A stretch of 64,000 nt of DNA from Dysgonomonas sp. 511. Its GTDB lineage: Bacteria; Bacteroidota; Bacteroidia; Bacteroidales; Dysgonomonadaceae. The first letter of the stretch is position 1, and each line of letters starts with the position of its first letter. The notes beneath the pieces were generated by a model, which was not told the DNA's origin, searched no databases, and saw nothing but the letters and a program-made list of their open reading frames with translations. The stretch is taken from NCBI RefSeq assembly GCF_010501105.1, contig NZ_QVMQ01000011.1, positions 62,001 through 126,000 of the forward strand, in the 5' to 3' direction. The position numbers and the translations under genes are program-made. Below are positions 8,283 through 16,400 of the stretch, one piece after another.

Positions 8283-8680
8283 TGATTTTAAATTTATACT
8301 CTTATTATTTTTAGGTACACTATGGTACAGTCTATATATATCTAAATATGTATTTATTTAAAAAAAATAATCAATAGTTAACAATAATATTTTTTTTTAA
8401 ATGTTGTGCCGGTCCGATTCATTCAATTATACAAAATCACTTTTATAAAGTGTCAAAATTTTTTCTGGAATTTTTTTGAGGAGGCATTCACAGGATAATG
8501 CCCCTTATATTTAGGGGGTAGGGTTTTTGAAAGTTGGAGATAGATGGATACCTAGGGCCAATTTCTATTTTTGTTAAAATATCATTTGTTTTTAGAAAAT
8601 AAAAAAGGTATATTTGTTTTAGTCGCTTTCTGATGATGGAAGTGCAATAATTATGGTACAGCTTGGATTTGTGAAAATCC
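8283..8680. promoter_or_regulatory. Divergent control region between the Rep-like and HTH genes
   Basis: About 400 AT-rich bases. The 10-base word TATGGTACAG occurs in direct orientation at 8321-8330 and 8652-8661, one copy close to each divergent gene. Two small hairpins lie between: CACTTT/AAAGTG at 8438-8452 and CCCCT/AGGGG at 8501-8517. These could be operators for the HTH protein and a replication or nick site, but none is proven. Confidence 0.4.
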
Positions 8681-8710
8681 ATGAATAATAAAGTTGCTAA
8701 ATTTAAAATA

Positions 8711-9007
8711 ATGAGCACTTTGATTGCAGTTCATAGCGATGAACTAAACGAACTAAAAGAAGAGATAAAAGATTTGAAAAATTTATGTTCAATCCTAATT
8801 GAACACACTAAAAATAACATTGTAAAACCATTTTATACCAATAAAGACCTTCCTGCACTCTTGGGCGTGGGTCAAAATTGGATAAAAAAGTATAGAGATG
8901 AAGGTTATTTGCCCTACACTCAGGTAGGTGATAAATTTCTATACAGCTATGAAGATATAATGTACTTTTATCAGAAAAATCGTTTAGAAGCATTTGCTTA
9001 TGATTAA
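8711..9007 (+). CDS. Helix-turn-helix protein, excisionase-like (element)
   Basis: A 98-residue protein from the ATG at 8711 (an upstream ATG at 8681 would add 10 residues; neither has a clear ribosome site). The N-terminal part is a short coiled coil (ELNELKEEIKDLKNL). The last 55 residues form a MerR/excisionase-type winged HTH: FYTNKDLPALLGVGQNWIKK, then YLPYTQVGDKFLYSYEDIMYF. Such small proteins in Bacteroidetes elements bind element ends and steer integrase toward excision, or repress element genes. It is convergent with the integrase, with a hairpin between them. Confidence 0.75.
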   Translation: MSTLIAVHSDELNELKEEIKDLKNLCSILIEHTKNNIVKPFYTNKDLPALLGVGQNWIKKYRDEGYLPYTQVGDKFLYSYEDIMYFYQKNRLEAFAYD

Positions 9008-9037
9008 AATAAAGATTGGCTAAAAGCCATCAGGAAG

Positions 9038-9071
9038 GAAGTTGAAATCGAGTTTGGTTTCAACTTCTTCT
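9038..9071. terminator. Hairpin between convergent HTH and integrase genes
   Basis: Perfect 10-bp arms GAAGTTGAAA (9038-9047) and TTTCAACTTC (9058-9067) with a 10-base loop, followed by TTCTTTT on the plus strand. It would terminate the HTH transcript and perhaps that of the integrase as well. Confidence 0.6.
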
Positions 9072-9072
9072 T

Positions 9073-9975
9073 TTATGGTCTTAGGTAAAAATCTTGCATA
9101 TTTATCTTCGGGAGTGTAATTATATCTGAAACTCTCAAACCTGTGTGTACAGAGAAAAGGAGCATATCAATAAAATCTTTTGTCCTGTTATGTAGATTGG
9201 GATACAACTTTAACAATGCTATAAGTTGTTCTTTATTCAGATATTTGACATCCCCATCTTCTCTATCAATTGATGTTTCATCAATGGGGAGATAATTTTT
9301 AGAAATTAAATATACCATCTCTGCACTTGCTAATCCTTTAATTGAGGCAAGTTCTAATGTCTCTTTTATTGGTTTCAAGGCTTTATTAATCGTTACAGGC
9401 TTATTATTTTTGTCTTGCTTATGCTTTATAAATTTATTAATCAAGTCTATATCTATTTCGTTGCAACTTATATAATTTTCGCCTGTTACTTCTCTTACAA
9501 GCTGACGAAATAATCTTAATTGACAGAGATTGTTTTCATATGTGCTGTAACCTATTCTATTTTGAGAATAATTTTTTTCTTGCAATTGATTTGCCATAGT
9601 AAAAAACTCATTATCCTCAACCTTTCCTAATGTAGTTATTGGTTTTCGTTGAACTATAGCTCTTAAGGTTTCAATACTTAATCTTCGTTTAATATTGCCT
9701 TTTGTTCTGTCAAGGTAATCAATAATAGCTGCATCAATACCATTTTTAAGCTTGGATAATTGAGCATTGATACGATTATAGTTTGGAACAGTCCCTTTTA
9801 CTTTTTGATTCTTATCGTCCCATTCTGAGGGCTTAAACTTATATTCTGTGGTAGTTTTTGCAAATTTTCTATTCAGACTGTACTCTAAATATAAGGTGTA
9901 TTTACCATCATCTTTGCTTTGGTCTGTACGAAGTTTAAATTTCCCTGTTGGCCTATCAGCTTTCTTTCTACCCAT
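9073..9975 (-). pseudogene. Tyrosine integrase, C-terminally truncated
   Basis: A 300-residue product from the ATG at 9975 (MGRKKADRP). An in-frame Met 25 codons earlier (10050) is less likely because it lies upstream of the predicted start of transcription. The N-terminal arm-binding domain (KLRTDQSKDDGKYTLYLEY), the SAM-like core-binding domain and the first catalytic motif TGLRVSDI (catalytic Arg about residue 281) are present. The protein stops 19 residues later, so the Lys, HxxR, H/W and Tyr nucleophile motifs are all missing; full proteins of this family have about 400 residues. A shift of one base near 9110 would open about 30 more residues but still no HxxR or Tyr. It is therefore most likely inactive through a deletion. 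Confidence 0.8.
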
Positions 9976-9997
9976 TACTATGTATTTTTTTAGGAAT

Positions 9998-10085
9998 ATT
10001 ACCCTTTTTAGGGTTGTATTTAGGGTAACAAATATAGCAAAAAAGGGCATAAAAAAGAGATTAAGGTAATTTTTTGTTACCCTAA
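9998..10085. promoter_or_regulatory. Clustered AGGGTAAC-type sites around the integrase promoter
   Basis: Perfect 13-bp inverted arms TTAGGGTAACAAA (10020-10032) and TTTGTTACCCTAA (10073-10085) are joined by further half sites TTACCCT (9998-10004) and AGGGTT (10009-10014). A -7 promoter word TATATTTG (minus strand, plus positions 10029-10036) overlaps one arm. The cluster lies just inside the right repeat and upstream of the integrase, where arm-type integrase sites or an operator would be expected. Confidence 0.55.
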
Positions 10086-10132
10086 TCCCCTGTATATATG
10101 CTTTATTTTAAAGCGTTTTACAATTTTTTGAC

Positions 10133-10163
10133 GTCAATACTCGTCTTCGTTAAAGAAGAAATC
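10133..10163 (-). repeat. attR-like copy of the 31-bp direct repeat
   Basis: Identical to 5122-5152. It encodes the final nine residues and stop of the intact DUF2795 gene. Confidence 0.85.
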
Positions 10164-10355
10164 CTCCTTACTGGGATAGTCGGGCCAGATATCTTCTATT
10201 GTATCGAATATTTCGTCCTCGTCTTCTATCTCCTGTAGGTTTTCGATAACTTCGAGCGGCGCTCCTGAGCGTTGGGCATAATCTATCAGCTCATCTTTTG
10301 TTGCCGGCCACGGGGCATCTTCCAATTTCGATGCTAATTCTAAAGTCCAATACAT
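10134..10355 (-). CDS. DUF2795 domain protein (host gene of the integration site)
   Basis: A 73-residue acidic protein. The sequence WPATKDELIDYAQRSGAP with the following VIENLQEIEDEDEIFDTIEDIWPDY matches the small DUF2795 fold, whose function is unknown; in this family the motif is a helical domain with a conserved A-x-R-x-G-A-P turn. The C-terminus EDFFFNEDEY lies inside the 31-bp repeat and is supplied by the inserted element. It is the last gene of a minus-strand series (66 bases after the adenosyltransferase gene), and its original terminator is now at 5046-5087. Confidence 0.82.
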   Translation of the reverse strand: MYWTLELASKLEDAPWPATKDELIDYAQRSGAPLEVIENLQEIEDEDEIFDTIEDIWPDYPSKEDFFFNEDEY

Positions 10356-10421
10356 AGTATCTTAAAGTTTAATTGTTATTCTTGATCATCTATATTTTCC
10401 GCAAAAATAGGATATTATTTC

Positions 10422-10982
10422 TTATATCAAAGACTGATCCCAAAATATTTCACTCCCCGTTTTATTACTCTCTTTTCGAGCCAGAAGGAAAAAGTAGTCG
10501 GAGAGCCGGTTTACGAACATCATAATATTTTCGTCGACCGGATATTCTTCTTTCACACGGTAAATGCAACGCTCAGCCCTGCGGCAAACTGTGCGGCAAA
10601 GATGCGCCCTCGATGCGGGCTCGTTACCTCCCGGCAATACAAACTGGCGGAGTGCCGGCAACTGGCTATCCATCATGTCCATTTCGGTTTCGAGCAAAGC
10701 GATATCCTTATCGCTAATAATGCTTGCAGCCTTGGGCGATATGGCCTCTGTCTCCGTAGCCAGGTAAGAGCCTACTGTAAATAGTTTATGCTGTATATAG
10801 CGTAGCCGCTCCCTGTCGCTTTCGTCGCTTATTGTTTCTAACAAGAATCCGACAAACGAGTTCAGTTCGTCGACAGTACCGTATGCCTCAAGCCTTATGT
10901 GCGCTTTTGGCACACGTTTGCCCCCTACCAGAGATGTAGTCCCCTTATCTCCCGTTTTGGTATATATCAAGCTCTTCTTCAT
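10422..10982 (-). CDS. PduO-type cob(I)alamin adenosyltransferase
   Basis: A 186-residue enzyme that transfers the 5'-deoxyadenosyl group of ATP to cob(I)alamin to make coenzyme B12. The family's ATP-binding start TKTGDKGTTSLVGGKRVPK (residues 8-26), AYGTVDELNSFVG, FVLPGGNEPASRAH and the C-terminal VNRLSDYFFLLAR are all present, so the active trimer interface is intact. Length is standard. It follows the methyltransferase-like gene by 13 bases and is probably in one transcript with it. Confidence 0.93.
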   Translation of the reverse strand: MKKSLIYTKTGDKGTTSLVGGKRVPKAHIRLEAYGTVDELNSFVGFLLETISDESDRERLRYIQHKLFTVGSYLATETEAISPKAASIISDKDIALLETEMDMMDSQLPALRQFVLPGGNEPASRAHLCRTVCRRAERCIYRVKEEYPVDENIMMFVNRLSDYFFLLARKESNKTGSEIFWDQSLI

Positions 10983-10995
10983 CTTTCTCAGGTTT

Positions 10996-11682
10996 TTAAA
11001 AACTAATCTGGTAACTCCATTTATACAGTTTCTTATCGAAAAACAAAATCCCTATATTAAACAAGTCGAGAACCGCAGTGCGGCCATCCATGTTAATAAT
11101 TTCTTTCCATAACGCCTGACACCTTTTATTTGTTCGGATTCCCTTAACAATTATAAAAGTTTTTTCAGACGAATGATATTCAAGGCATCTGATTAGATCA
11201 GACTTAAACAACCTGAAATGGTTTAAATCGACATATATACAATCTTGTTTTTTATCTAAAAATGGCAATTCCGACGCTTTGAGCAACTTTATATTTCTCG
11301 GCCATTCGCTATATAATGTTTCTGCTACACGACCTTTATCCTCCGATGTTTCGATACAGGTACATATGCTGTCGGCAGAATGGGCAGTAAGGCATAATGT
11401 ATTCGCACCAAAGCCGGAACCTATTTCCAATATATTTTGGGCTTCGAAATAGTTCATCAGGCGAAAAGACAGCAGGTTGGCCTTGGTCAGCTTAAGGTTT
11501 TTGTCTCCATTTCTTTGCAATACTTCTTTTATATCATCATAGGCATGGTAAGGAGCCTTCTCTTCTATCACCTTTGTTATCAGATTGAATACAAAAGGCG
11601 AATGTATGCCATGCCCCCTATGATGGCGTATTTTATATAGTATCCTCAGCCCTGTACGAGAGAGCTTGTATATACGTGGCAT
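10996..11682 (-). CDS. Methyltransferase-like protein (SAM-binding fold)
   Basis: A 228-residue protein with the SAM-binding motif I ILEIGSGFGANTLCL (about residues 80-94) and a following acidic strand CTCIETSEDKG where SAM ribose would bind. The start MPRIYKLSRTGLRILYKIRHHRGHGIHSPFVF is typical of a Bacteroidetes-specific group of unknown substrate. The later catalytic part is poorly conserved. It lies 1 base after the barrel gene at 11684 and 13 bases before the adenosyltransferase gene. Confidence 0.75.
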   Translation of the reverse strand: MPRIYKLSRTGLRILYKIRHHRGHGIHSPFVFNLITKVIEEKAPYHAYDDIKEVLQRNGDKNLKLTKANLLSFRLMNYFEAQNILEIGSGFGANTLCLTAHSADSICTCIETSEDKGRVAETLYSEWPRNIKLLKASELPFLDKKQDCIYVDLNHFRLFKSDLIRCLEYHSSEKTFIIVKGIRTNKRCQALWKEIINMDGRTAVLDLFNIGILFFDKKLYKWSYQISF

Positions 11683-11683
11683 A

Positions 11684-12397
11684 TCAAAACAACTTAATGT
11701 AATATGTCAACTTAGCCGAAATAACCCTGTTTGCCGAACGCGGAAAATAATCTGATTTACTATTACTGTATATGTCTCCCAAGCCAAAAGTGTAACGCCC
11801 TTCGAGCATAAAATTGCCGATGCCCGTCCGGAGTTCGAGTCCAAGTCCACCCATCAGCCCGTAGTCTATTTTACGGTCGGCATTCCGGTAATACTGGTGT
11901 GTAACAAATCCGGGCCCCATGTTGCCGCTCGAAAGATAATCCGACAATTCTTTGTTCATTTCCTCACTCTCGCTTATCAGGTAACTCAGCTTTGGCCCCA
12001 GATTGAATACGAAACGCAATTTACGTCCAAAATAGATATGGGTAAGTACCGGCAATTCCAGATACGACAATTTATGCGTATGTGCATACTGGCTTTGCTC
12101 GGGCTCTTTCGAAAAGTCCTGCTCCCATCCCTGCTGGCTGTAATTAAGTTCGACAATGAATCCGAGATTCTTCTCGGAGAGGTATCTCAAAGCCAGCCCT
12201 CCGGCAAACTGTTGGGTGTTTTTTGTAGAAAGGGAGGCCCCTCCTTTTGCCTTTTCAAAATCGATAGTGGAAAAAGTAGGCCCAAATCCGACACCGACGT
12301 TCCATTCCGGTTCGAACTTTTTACCCTTATCCTGCCCTTTCACCGGAATAAAAAAGCAAATGAACAATAATAATATTAATATATCTTTGCAGGTCAT
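11684..12397 (-). CDS. PorT-like outer membrane beta-barrel protein
   Basis: A 237-residue protein with signal peptide (to about residue 21, VKGQ). The mature chain is a barrel with strands such as WNVGVGFGPTFSTIDF, GGLALRYLSEKNLGFIVELNYSQQGW, LSYLELPVLTHIYFG and GLMGGLGLELRTGIGNFMLEGRYTFGLGD, the pattern of the PorT / outer-membrane beta-barrel family 2. PorT itself works in type IX secretion, but many relatives have unknown roles. Its start codon overlaps the stop of the LysM gene (ATGA), so the two are translationally coupled. Confidence 0.78.
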   Translation of the reverse strand: MTCKDILILLLFICFFIPVKGQDKGKKFEPEWNVGVGFGPTFSTIDFEKAKGGASLSTKNTQQFAGGLALRYLSEKNLGFIVELNYSQQGWEQDFSKEPEQSQYAHTHKLSYLELPVLTHIYFGRKLRFVFNLGPKLSYLISESEEMNKELSDYLSSGNMGPGFVTHQYYRNADRKIDYGLMGGLGLELRTGIGNFMLEGRYTFGLGDIYSNSKSDYFPRSANRVISAKLTYYIKLF

Positions 12398-14196
12398 TTA
12401 CTTACATCTGTTTTCGCAACACTACCATTCGACTTGAACTGGATAAAATACAATCCCTTATTCACAAAACCGGAATTTTTATCGTCTTTATTCTCAAAAT
12501 GGATGGCCGATTGCAAAGTTGGCACACTAAATCCTTTTATATGAGGGCTGAAATCGCTGCCATACTTATTCAAGGCAGAAAAGAAATACAGGCCTGTATC
12601 GTATCCCAGATAGGCGTATTTAGGGAAAGAATTTATAATTTCCTTATTATACCATTTCTTGTATTCCGATGCTACTTCCTGCACTGCCTGGTCTTGCTCG
12701 TTCAGGTAAAATATGCTATAAATGTATGAGTTATATTTTTGCAGGTCGGCAAGATGCTGTGTATATGTCTGCCATTCGGGATAACCGAAAAGTGTGAAAG
12801 ATTCTCCCGACAGGGTTTTGGCAGAAGATAGTATTTTTCGCAAAGTAGCTTCCGAAGCCGAAGTAGGCACCAGAATGTTCTTTTTGAAGATATTCAATGA
12901 ATTTTTTATATCTGCCAACAGGTTGTCAGACCCATCAATAGTCTTGAATGTAACCGAAGATTCGGTAAGGGCTTTCTTCAATTGTTTTACAAAATCCTCC
13001 TTATCATTCTTCGAGCCCGACTCCGAAACAAATACTATATTATAATCATTAAACTGCTTAATGAAACCTGCATTTATTTCATCATACAGATTGGAGTGGA
13101 GGCTGGTCATTTGGTACAACGAAGGGGTGGATAACATTTCTTTCGATGTGCCGAACGGAATAGCATATTTTATTCCCGTCTTTTTCGAGAAGGTTGAAAT
13201 TTTAGCGATTTGCTCTTTCGAAACACCGCCGATTATCAAATGGAGGCTTCGCAGTTCTGCTGTCTCCAACAGGCTTTCCAGCCGTTCTGTACTGCTGCTG
13301 TTGCCTATGTCGAATGTATATACTTCGGCGTTCAACCCTTTTTTCTTCAATGTTTCCAGAGAGAGCAGAAATCCTTCGTAATATTCTATCAGTTTATCTT
13401 TCTTTATATTACCCTTTTCTTCGAGGAAAGGCAATAGGATACCAACCTTAACGGTTTCGCCGCTAGAGGCAAATGGAATATCCAATACACTCGTCTGGGT
13501 TCCATCATTCGTTCTGATCACCGAAGCTGTAGTTGTAGTACCTGCCGTATTTTTGGCTGGTATATTTATAATATTGCCTTCTTTCAATACACCACCCTCC
13601 AGTTGAGGGTTTGCACCGAGCAATGAGGCTACCGGCACATCGTATTTTTTTCCGATGCCATACAGCGTTTCCCCTTTACCTACCTTGTGTGTAGTGGGAG
13701 AGGCTGTAGTTGCGGTGACTGTCGCAACCTTTGTTGCAACTGTAGCTGTATTTTCGTAAACCGGTATCTTTATTGTTTTACCAGTCCTGAATGTAGCCTT
13801 GTCGAGCCCGGGATTTGCATTTCTAAGTTCATTTTCCGAGATGCTATACATCCTGGATACAGAAAACAATGTTTCGCCCGATTCTATCAAATGGTTGCTG
13901 TGTCGTGCAGCTTTTCTCGATTTCTTTATTTTCAGCTTATCGCCTTCTTTAATACCCTTTGCGGCCTTCGGATTCAACTCGTATATTTCCTCCACTGTTG
14001 TTCCGTGTGCATTAGCAATACCAAACACCGTATCGCCTTTTTTTACTGTATATGTGATTATTCCGTCTTGTGGTGTAGAAGTATAATACCGTCCGTTTGT
14101 GTTTATCTCTTCATTTGCTGTCAATATACTTGCATTACTCAGCAGGCAAGAGGCAGTAAGGATGAAGAAGAATGTGAATAAATTTTTAATCCTCAT
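12394..14196 (-). CDS. LysM domain protein fused to a periplasmic-binding-like domain
   Basis: About 600 residues from the ATG at 14196, which begins a good signal peptide (MRIKNLFTFFFILTASCLL); an upstream Met at 14223 adds nine residues. Three LysM repeats follow (YTVKKGDTVFGIANAHGTT, HLIESGETLFSVSRMYSIS, HKVGKGETLYGIGKKYDVP), joined by a Thr/Ala-rich linker after the second. The remaining 350 residues resemble a type I periplasmic binding fold (VKVGILLPFLEEKGN, LIIGGVSKEQIAKIS, NIVFVSESGSKNDKEDF). LysM binds peptidoglycan, so the protein is probably a cell-wall-anchored periplasmic sensor or binding protein, a layout common in Bacteroidales. Ligand unknown. Confidence 0.83.
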   Translation of the reverse strand: MRIKNLFTFFFILTASCLLSNASILTANEEINTNGRYYTSTPQDGIITYTVKKGDTVFGIANAHGTTVEEIYELNPKAAKGIKEGDKLKIKKSRKAARHSNHLIESGETLFSVSRMYSISENELRNANPGLDKATFRTGKTIKIPVYENTATVATKVATVTATTASPTTHKVGKGETLYGIGKKYDVPVASLLGANPQLEGGVLKEGNIINIPAKNTAGTTTTASVIRTNDGTQTSVLDIPFASSGETVKVGILLPFLEEKGNIKKDKLIEYYEGFLLSLETLKKKGLNAEVYTFDIGNSSSTERLESLLETAELRSLHLIIGGVSKEQIAKISTFSKKTGIKYAIPFGTSKEMLSTPSLYQMTSLHSNLYDEINAGFIKQFNDYNIVFVSESGSKNDKEDFVKQLKKALTESSVTFKTIDGSDNLLADIKNSLNIFKKNILVPTSASEATLRKILSSAKTLSGESFTLFGYPEWQTYTQHLADLQKYNSYIYSIFYLNEQDQAVQEVASEYKKWYNKEIINSFPKYAYLGYDTGLYFFSALNKYGSDFSPHIKGFSVPTLQSAIHFENKDDKNSGFVNKGLYFIQFKSNGSVAKTDVSK

Positions 14197-14260
14197 ATTC
14201 AATAGTATTTGTTTAAAAAGCAAAAATACAAAAATGACATTATATTTTGTTATAAGATTT

Positions 14261-14992
14261 TTATTTATAACTCTCCCATAATCCGGAGTGTACAGTTTCC
14301 CTGCAATTATTTATGAAATCGGGCATATTCTCATCAGTAAGGTCTTCGGTCGAAACAGGTTCGTGCACGATAAGCTCCAATGTACCGGGATTCAACAGGT
14401 ATGTCTTTATCTTCATCAGGTCGTAAGCTCCGTTTACTGTAACGGGCACTATGGAGAGGTTCATTTCTTTAGCTATAATAAAGGCTCCCCGTTTGAAGCG
14501 TCCCATTTTTCCGGTCTTTGTCCTGGCTCCTTCGGGAAATATGACCATCGATGACCCTTTATCGAGTTGAGCTTCGGCTTTCTCGATGGTTTCTTTCATT
14601 GATTTCAGGCTCGACTGATCGACAAATACGTGCCCTGCAATCTCGGATGCCTTTCCGACAAACGGTATTTTGCGAAGTTCCTGTTTTTGTACCCATTTTA
14701 TATTTTGCCCCAGGTATCCGTAGATAAGGAAAATGTCATAAGCGCTCTGGTGGTTAGGGATGAAGACATACGATTTTTCGGGATCGAGCTTCGACTTATG
14801 AGTCACTTTTATCTTACACAGAGCCAACCTGCATGCCAGTTTGCCCCACAAATGCGGAGGGTAATATCCCCAGAACTTAGAGTTACCTATCAGGCAGCCT
14901 ATCATAACTGTAACGGCTGTAATGATAGTGGCTATGATAAATATGGGAGCAAATATAAACAGCTCGTACAAAAATAAAACAACCTTCTTCAT
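14261..14992 (-). CDS. plsC: 1-acyl-sn-glycerol-3-phosphate acyltransferase (PlsC family)
   Basis: A 243-residue enzyme from the ATG at 14992 (MKKVVLFLYELF); the open frame extends 65 codons upstream, but that part has no family similarity and the membrane start fits here. One N-terminal membrane segment is followed by the HX4D catalytic motif in NHQSAYD, and by the substrate-binding motif FPEGARTKTGKMGRFKRGA. It adds the second acyl chain to lysophosphatidic acid in phospholipid synthesis at the inner membrane. Some relatives act on other lysolipids. It stands upstream of the LysM gene on the same strand with 64 bases between. Confidence 0.9.
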   Translation of the reverse strand: MKKVVLFLYELFIFAPIFIIATIITAVTVMIGCLIGNSKFWGYYPPHLWGKLACRLALCKIKVTHKSKLDPEKSYVFIPNHQSAYDIFLIYGYLGQNIKWVQKQELRKIPFVGKASEIAGHVFVDQSSLKSMKETIEKAEAQLDKGSSMVIFPEGARTKTGKMGRFKRGAFIIAKEMNLSIVPVTVNGAYDLMKIKTYLLNPGTLELIVHEPVSTEDLTDENMPDFINNCRETVHSGLWESYK

Positions 14993-15142
14993 AAACGCGA
15001 TTTTATTCGATTTTACAAAAATACATTTTTTTAATAAAGAGAGTATCGAAAAAGTATCTTTATAATTCAGATATGAGCAAAATTCATTACTAATCCGGCA
15101 AATACAGGGAGTATCTCCCCATATTAAAGTATCCCTATTGTG

Positions 15143-15196
15143 CCGAACGGAGTGAAACATCTCTTTTTTCGATAAGAGATACTTCACCCCGTTTGG
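15143..15196 (-). terminator. Strong hairpin after the C1 peptidase gene
   Basis: Outer arms 15143-15156 and 15183-15196 (14 positions, one wobble, one mismatch) and inner arms ATCTCTT/AAGAGAT (15159-15165, 15174-15180) form a 54-base hairpin. It lies 26 bases past the stop at 15222 on the minus strand. No U-run follows, so it may act as a processing or stability element, or be a repeat, rather than a classical terminator. Confidence 0.5.
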
Positions 15197-15221
15197 TATA
15201 ATTGAAATATTTAGAGCCTGT

Positions 15222-16394
15222 TTAAATACCCAGTTTTTTAGCTATTTCTTTTGGCAGAGCATCTTTATGTATCACAATACTTAAGGTCTTATACTTCACA
15301 AAAGTTTCGGAAGCATACCACAAGCCCTTATACATACCGGCTTGTCCCCACGAGTTTTTTACCATATAATACTTTGCACCATTCTGGTCTTTGGCTATTC
15401 CGTATATCTGCATGCCATGATCGTCGGTTGTTTCCTGGTTGTCGAAAGCTGTTTGACGCATTTCCTGTGTTATTATTTTTTCTTTCACCGGCCCGCTTTC
15501 CACTTTCGATTTCAAGGCATTGTTCTTATCCAGTTGCGAGAGCCCGAGCCAGTGCGCCTGATCGGAACCAATATTTTCGGGTGCTTCTTCGTCCGGTATC
15601 ACGGCAATTCCTTTGCGCGAGAAACCGATTTCGCTGACATCGGACGCCCACGCTACAGTGTATCCGTTATTTATTGCATTATCGAAAACTTCCATAAACT
15701 CGTCGATAGGCAGATTGTAAGAAAGTGCCCAGCGCCAGTTGTCCGGAATTTCTAATGCAAAAGGAGCATAGAACGGATGGTGTGTAAACGATGTCAAAGA
15801 AATATAATCTTTAGCATCAAGGGCTAACGACTCGCGAAACGATTGCGGGGTATAACTCTTTCCATCATAGTCGAAAGTTTGAGGCAATACGCCGAAATAG
15901 GCATCAAGTATTCCATTGAATCCCGCTATCCATGCTGTAGACAGACGCCTGTTTTTGTTGGCCTTTATAGCTGATACATAACCGGAAAGCCCCGACTCCA
16001 ATTCACTATGGCGGTGCATATTCTCTCCATAGTTTAATCCTGAATAAACATTATTGGGAACTATACCGTATTCGTTCAATGTTTCTATTACATCGGCAAA
16101 AGAGCCACCTTGCGCAAAGTTCAGATGTCCTCCAAGCCTTACATATTTTTCAGCTTTATCTGCATAATTGCGGCGGACGATATACATTTCCGAAAGGTCG
16201 TGCTCACCTTTTCCCATCCGTATGAGTTCCGACTCAAGGAATCCTACTGCCGAGAAACTCCAGCAAGTTCCGCTATTCGACTGGTTTTTAATTGATGTGA
16301 TAGGATTTTCTTTTACTACAGTAAATTTATAACCCGACTGTGCCGACAGGCTCAATGCCAATAGCAGGATTGGCAACAATAATAGCTTTTTCAT
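15222..16394 (-). CDS. C1 family cysteine peptidase, PepC/bleomycin hydrolase type
   Basis: A 390-residue papain-fold peptidase with a signal peptide (residues 1-19, ending SAQS), so it acts in the periplasm or outside. The catalytic set is complete: Gln38 in IKNQSNSG, Cys44 in GTCWSFS, His326 in DDHGMQIYG and Asn347 in VKNSWG. The overall length and the arrangement match bacterial aminopeptidase C relatives of Bacteroidetes. The gene lies 6 bases after the stop of the 7TM-HD gene, so they form one operon. The last codons coincide with a repeat-like word (15213-15228) seen in intergenic repeats elsewhere. Confidence 0.9.
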   Translation of the reverse strand: MKKLLLLPILLLALSLSAQSGYKFTVVKENPITSIKNQSNSGTCWSFSAVGFLESELIRMGKGEHDLSEMYIVRRNYADKAEKYVRLGGHLNFAQGGSFADVIETLNEYGIVPNNVYSGLNYGENMHRHSELESGLSGYVSAIKANKNRRLSTAWIAGFNGILDAYFGVLPQTFDYDGKSYTPQSFRESLALDAKDYISLTSFTHHPFYAPFALEIPDNWRWALSYNLPIDEFMEVFDNAINNGYTVAWASDVSEIGFSRKGIAVIPDEEAPENIGSDQAHWLGLSQLDKNNALKSKVESGPVKEKIITQEMRQTAFDNQETTDDHGMQIYGIAKDQNGAKYYMVKNSWGQAGMYKGLWYASETFVKYKTLSIVIHKDALPKEIAKKLGI

Positions 16395-16400
16395 CTTAAT

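Larger units (their letters stand above)
5122..10163. mobile_element. Integrated element of about 5.0 kb in the 3' end of a DUF2795 gene
   Basis: A perfect 31-bp direct repeat at 5122-5152 and 10133-10163 bounds the region, giving an element unit of 5011 bp. The right copy encodes the last residues (DFFFNEDEY) and stop of the DUF2795 gene, so the insertion leaves the protein intact, as is usual for site-specific tyrosine recombinases. The interior is clearly richer in A+T than its flanks and encodes, in order, a beta-barrel protein (+), a lipoprotein (+), a NUMOD3 protein and a Rep-like protein (-), an excisionase-like HTH protein (+) and a tyrosine integrase (-) next to the right end. The integrase is truncated, so the element may be immobile alone. 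No relaxase or conjugation genes are present. Confidence 0.85.

Noticed and set aside
8488..8718. Possible 76-residue minus-strand protein in the element
   Set aside because: It lies over the divergent control region and the HTH gene start and is composed of AT-driven residues.
9023..9112. Continuation of the integrase in another frame (PEDKYARFLPKT...)
   Set aside because: A one-base shift would give only about 30 more residues ending before any HxxR or Tyr motif, and part of it overlaps the terminator hairpin; likely a chance open frame.
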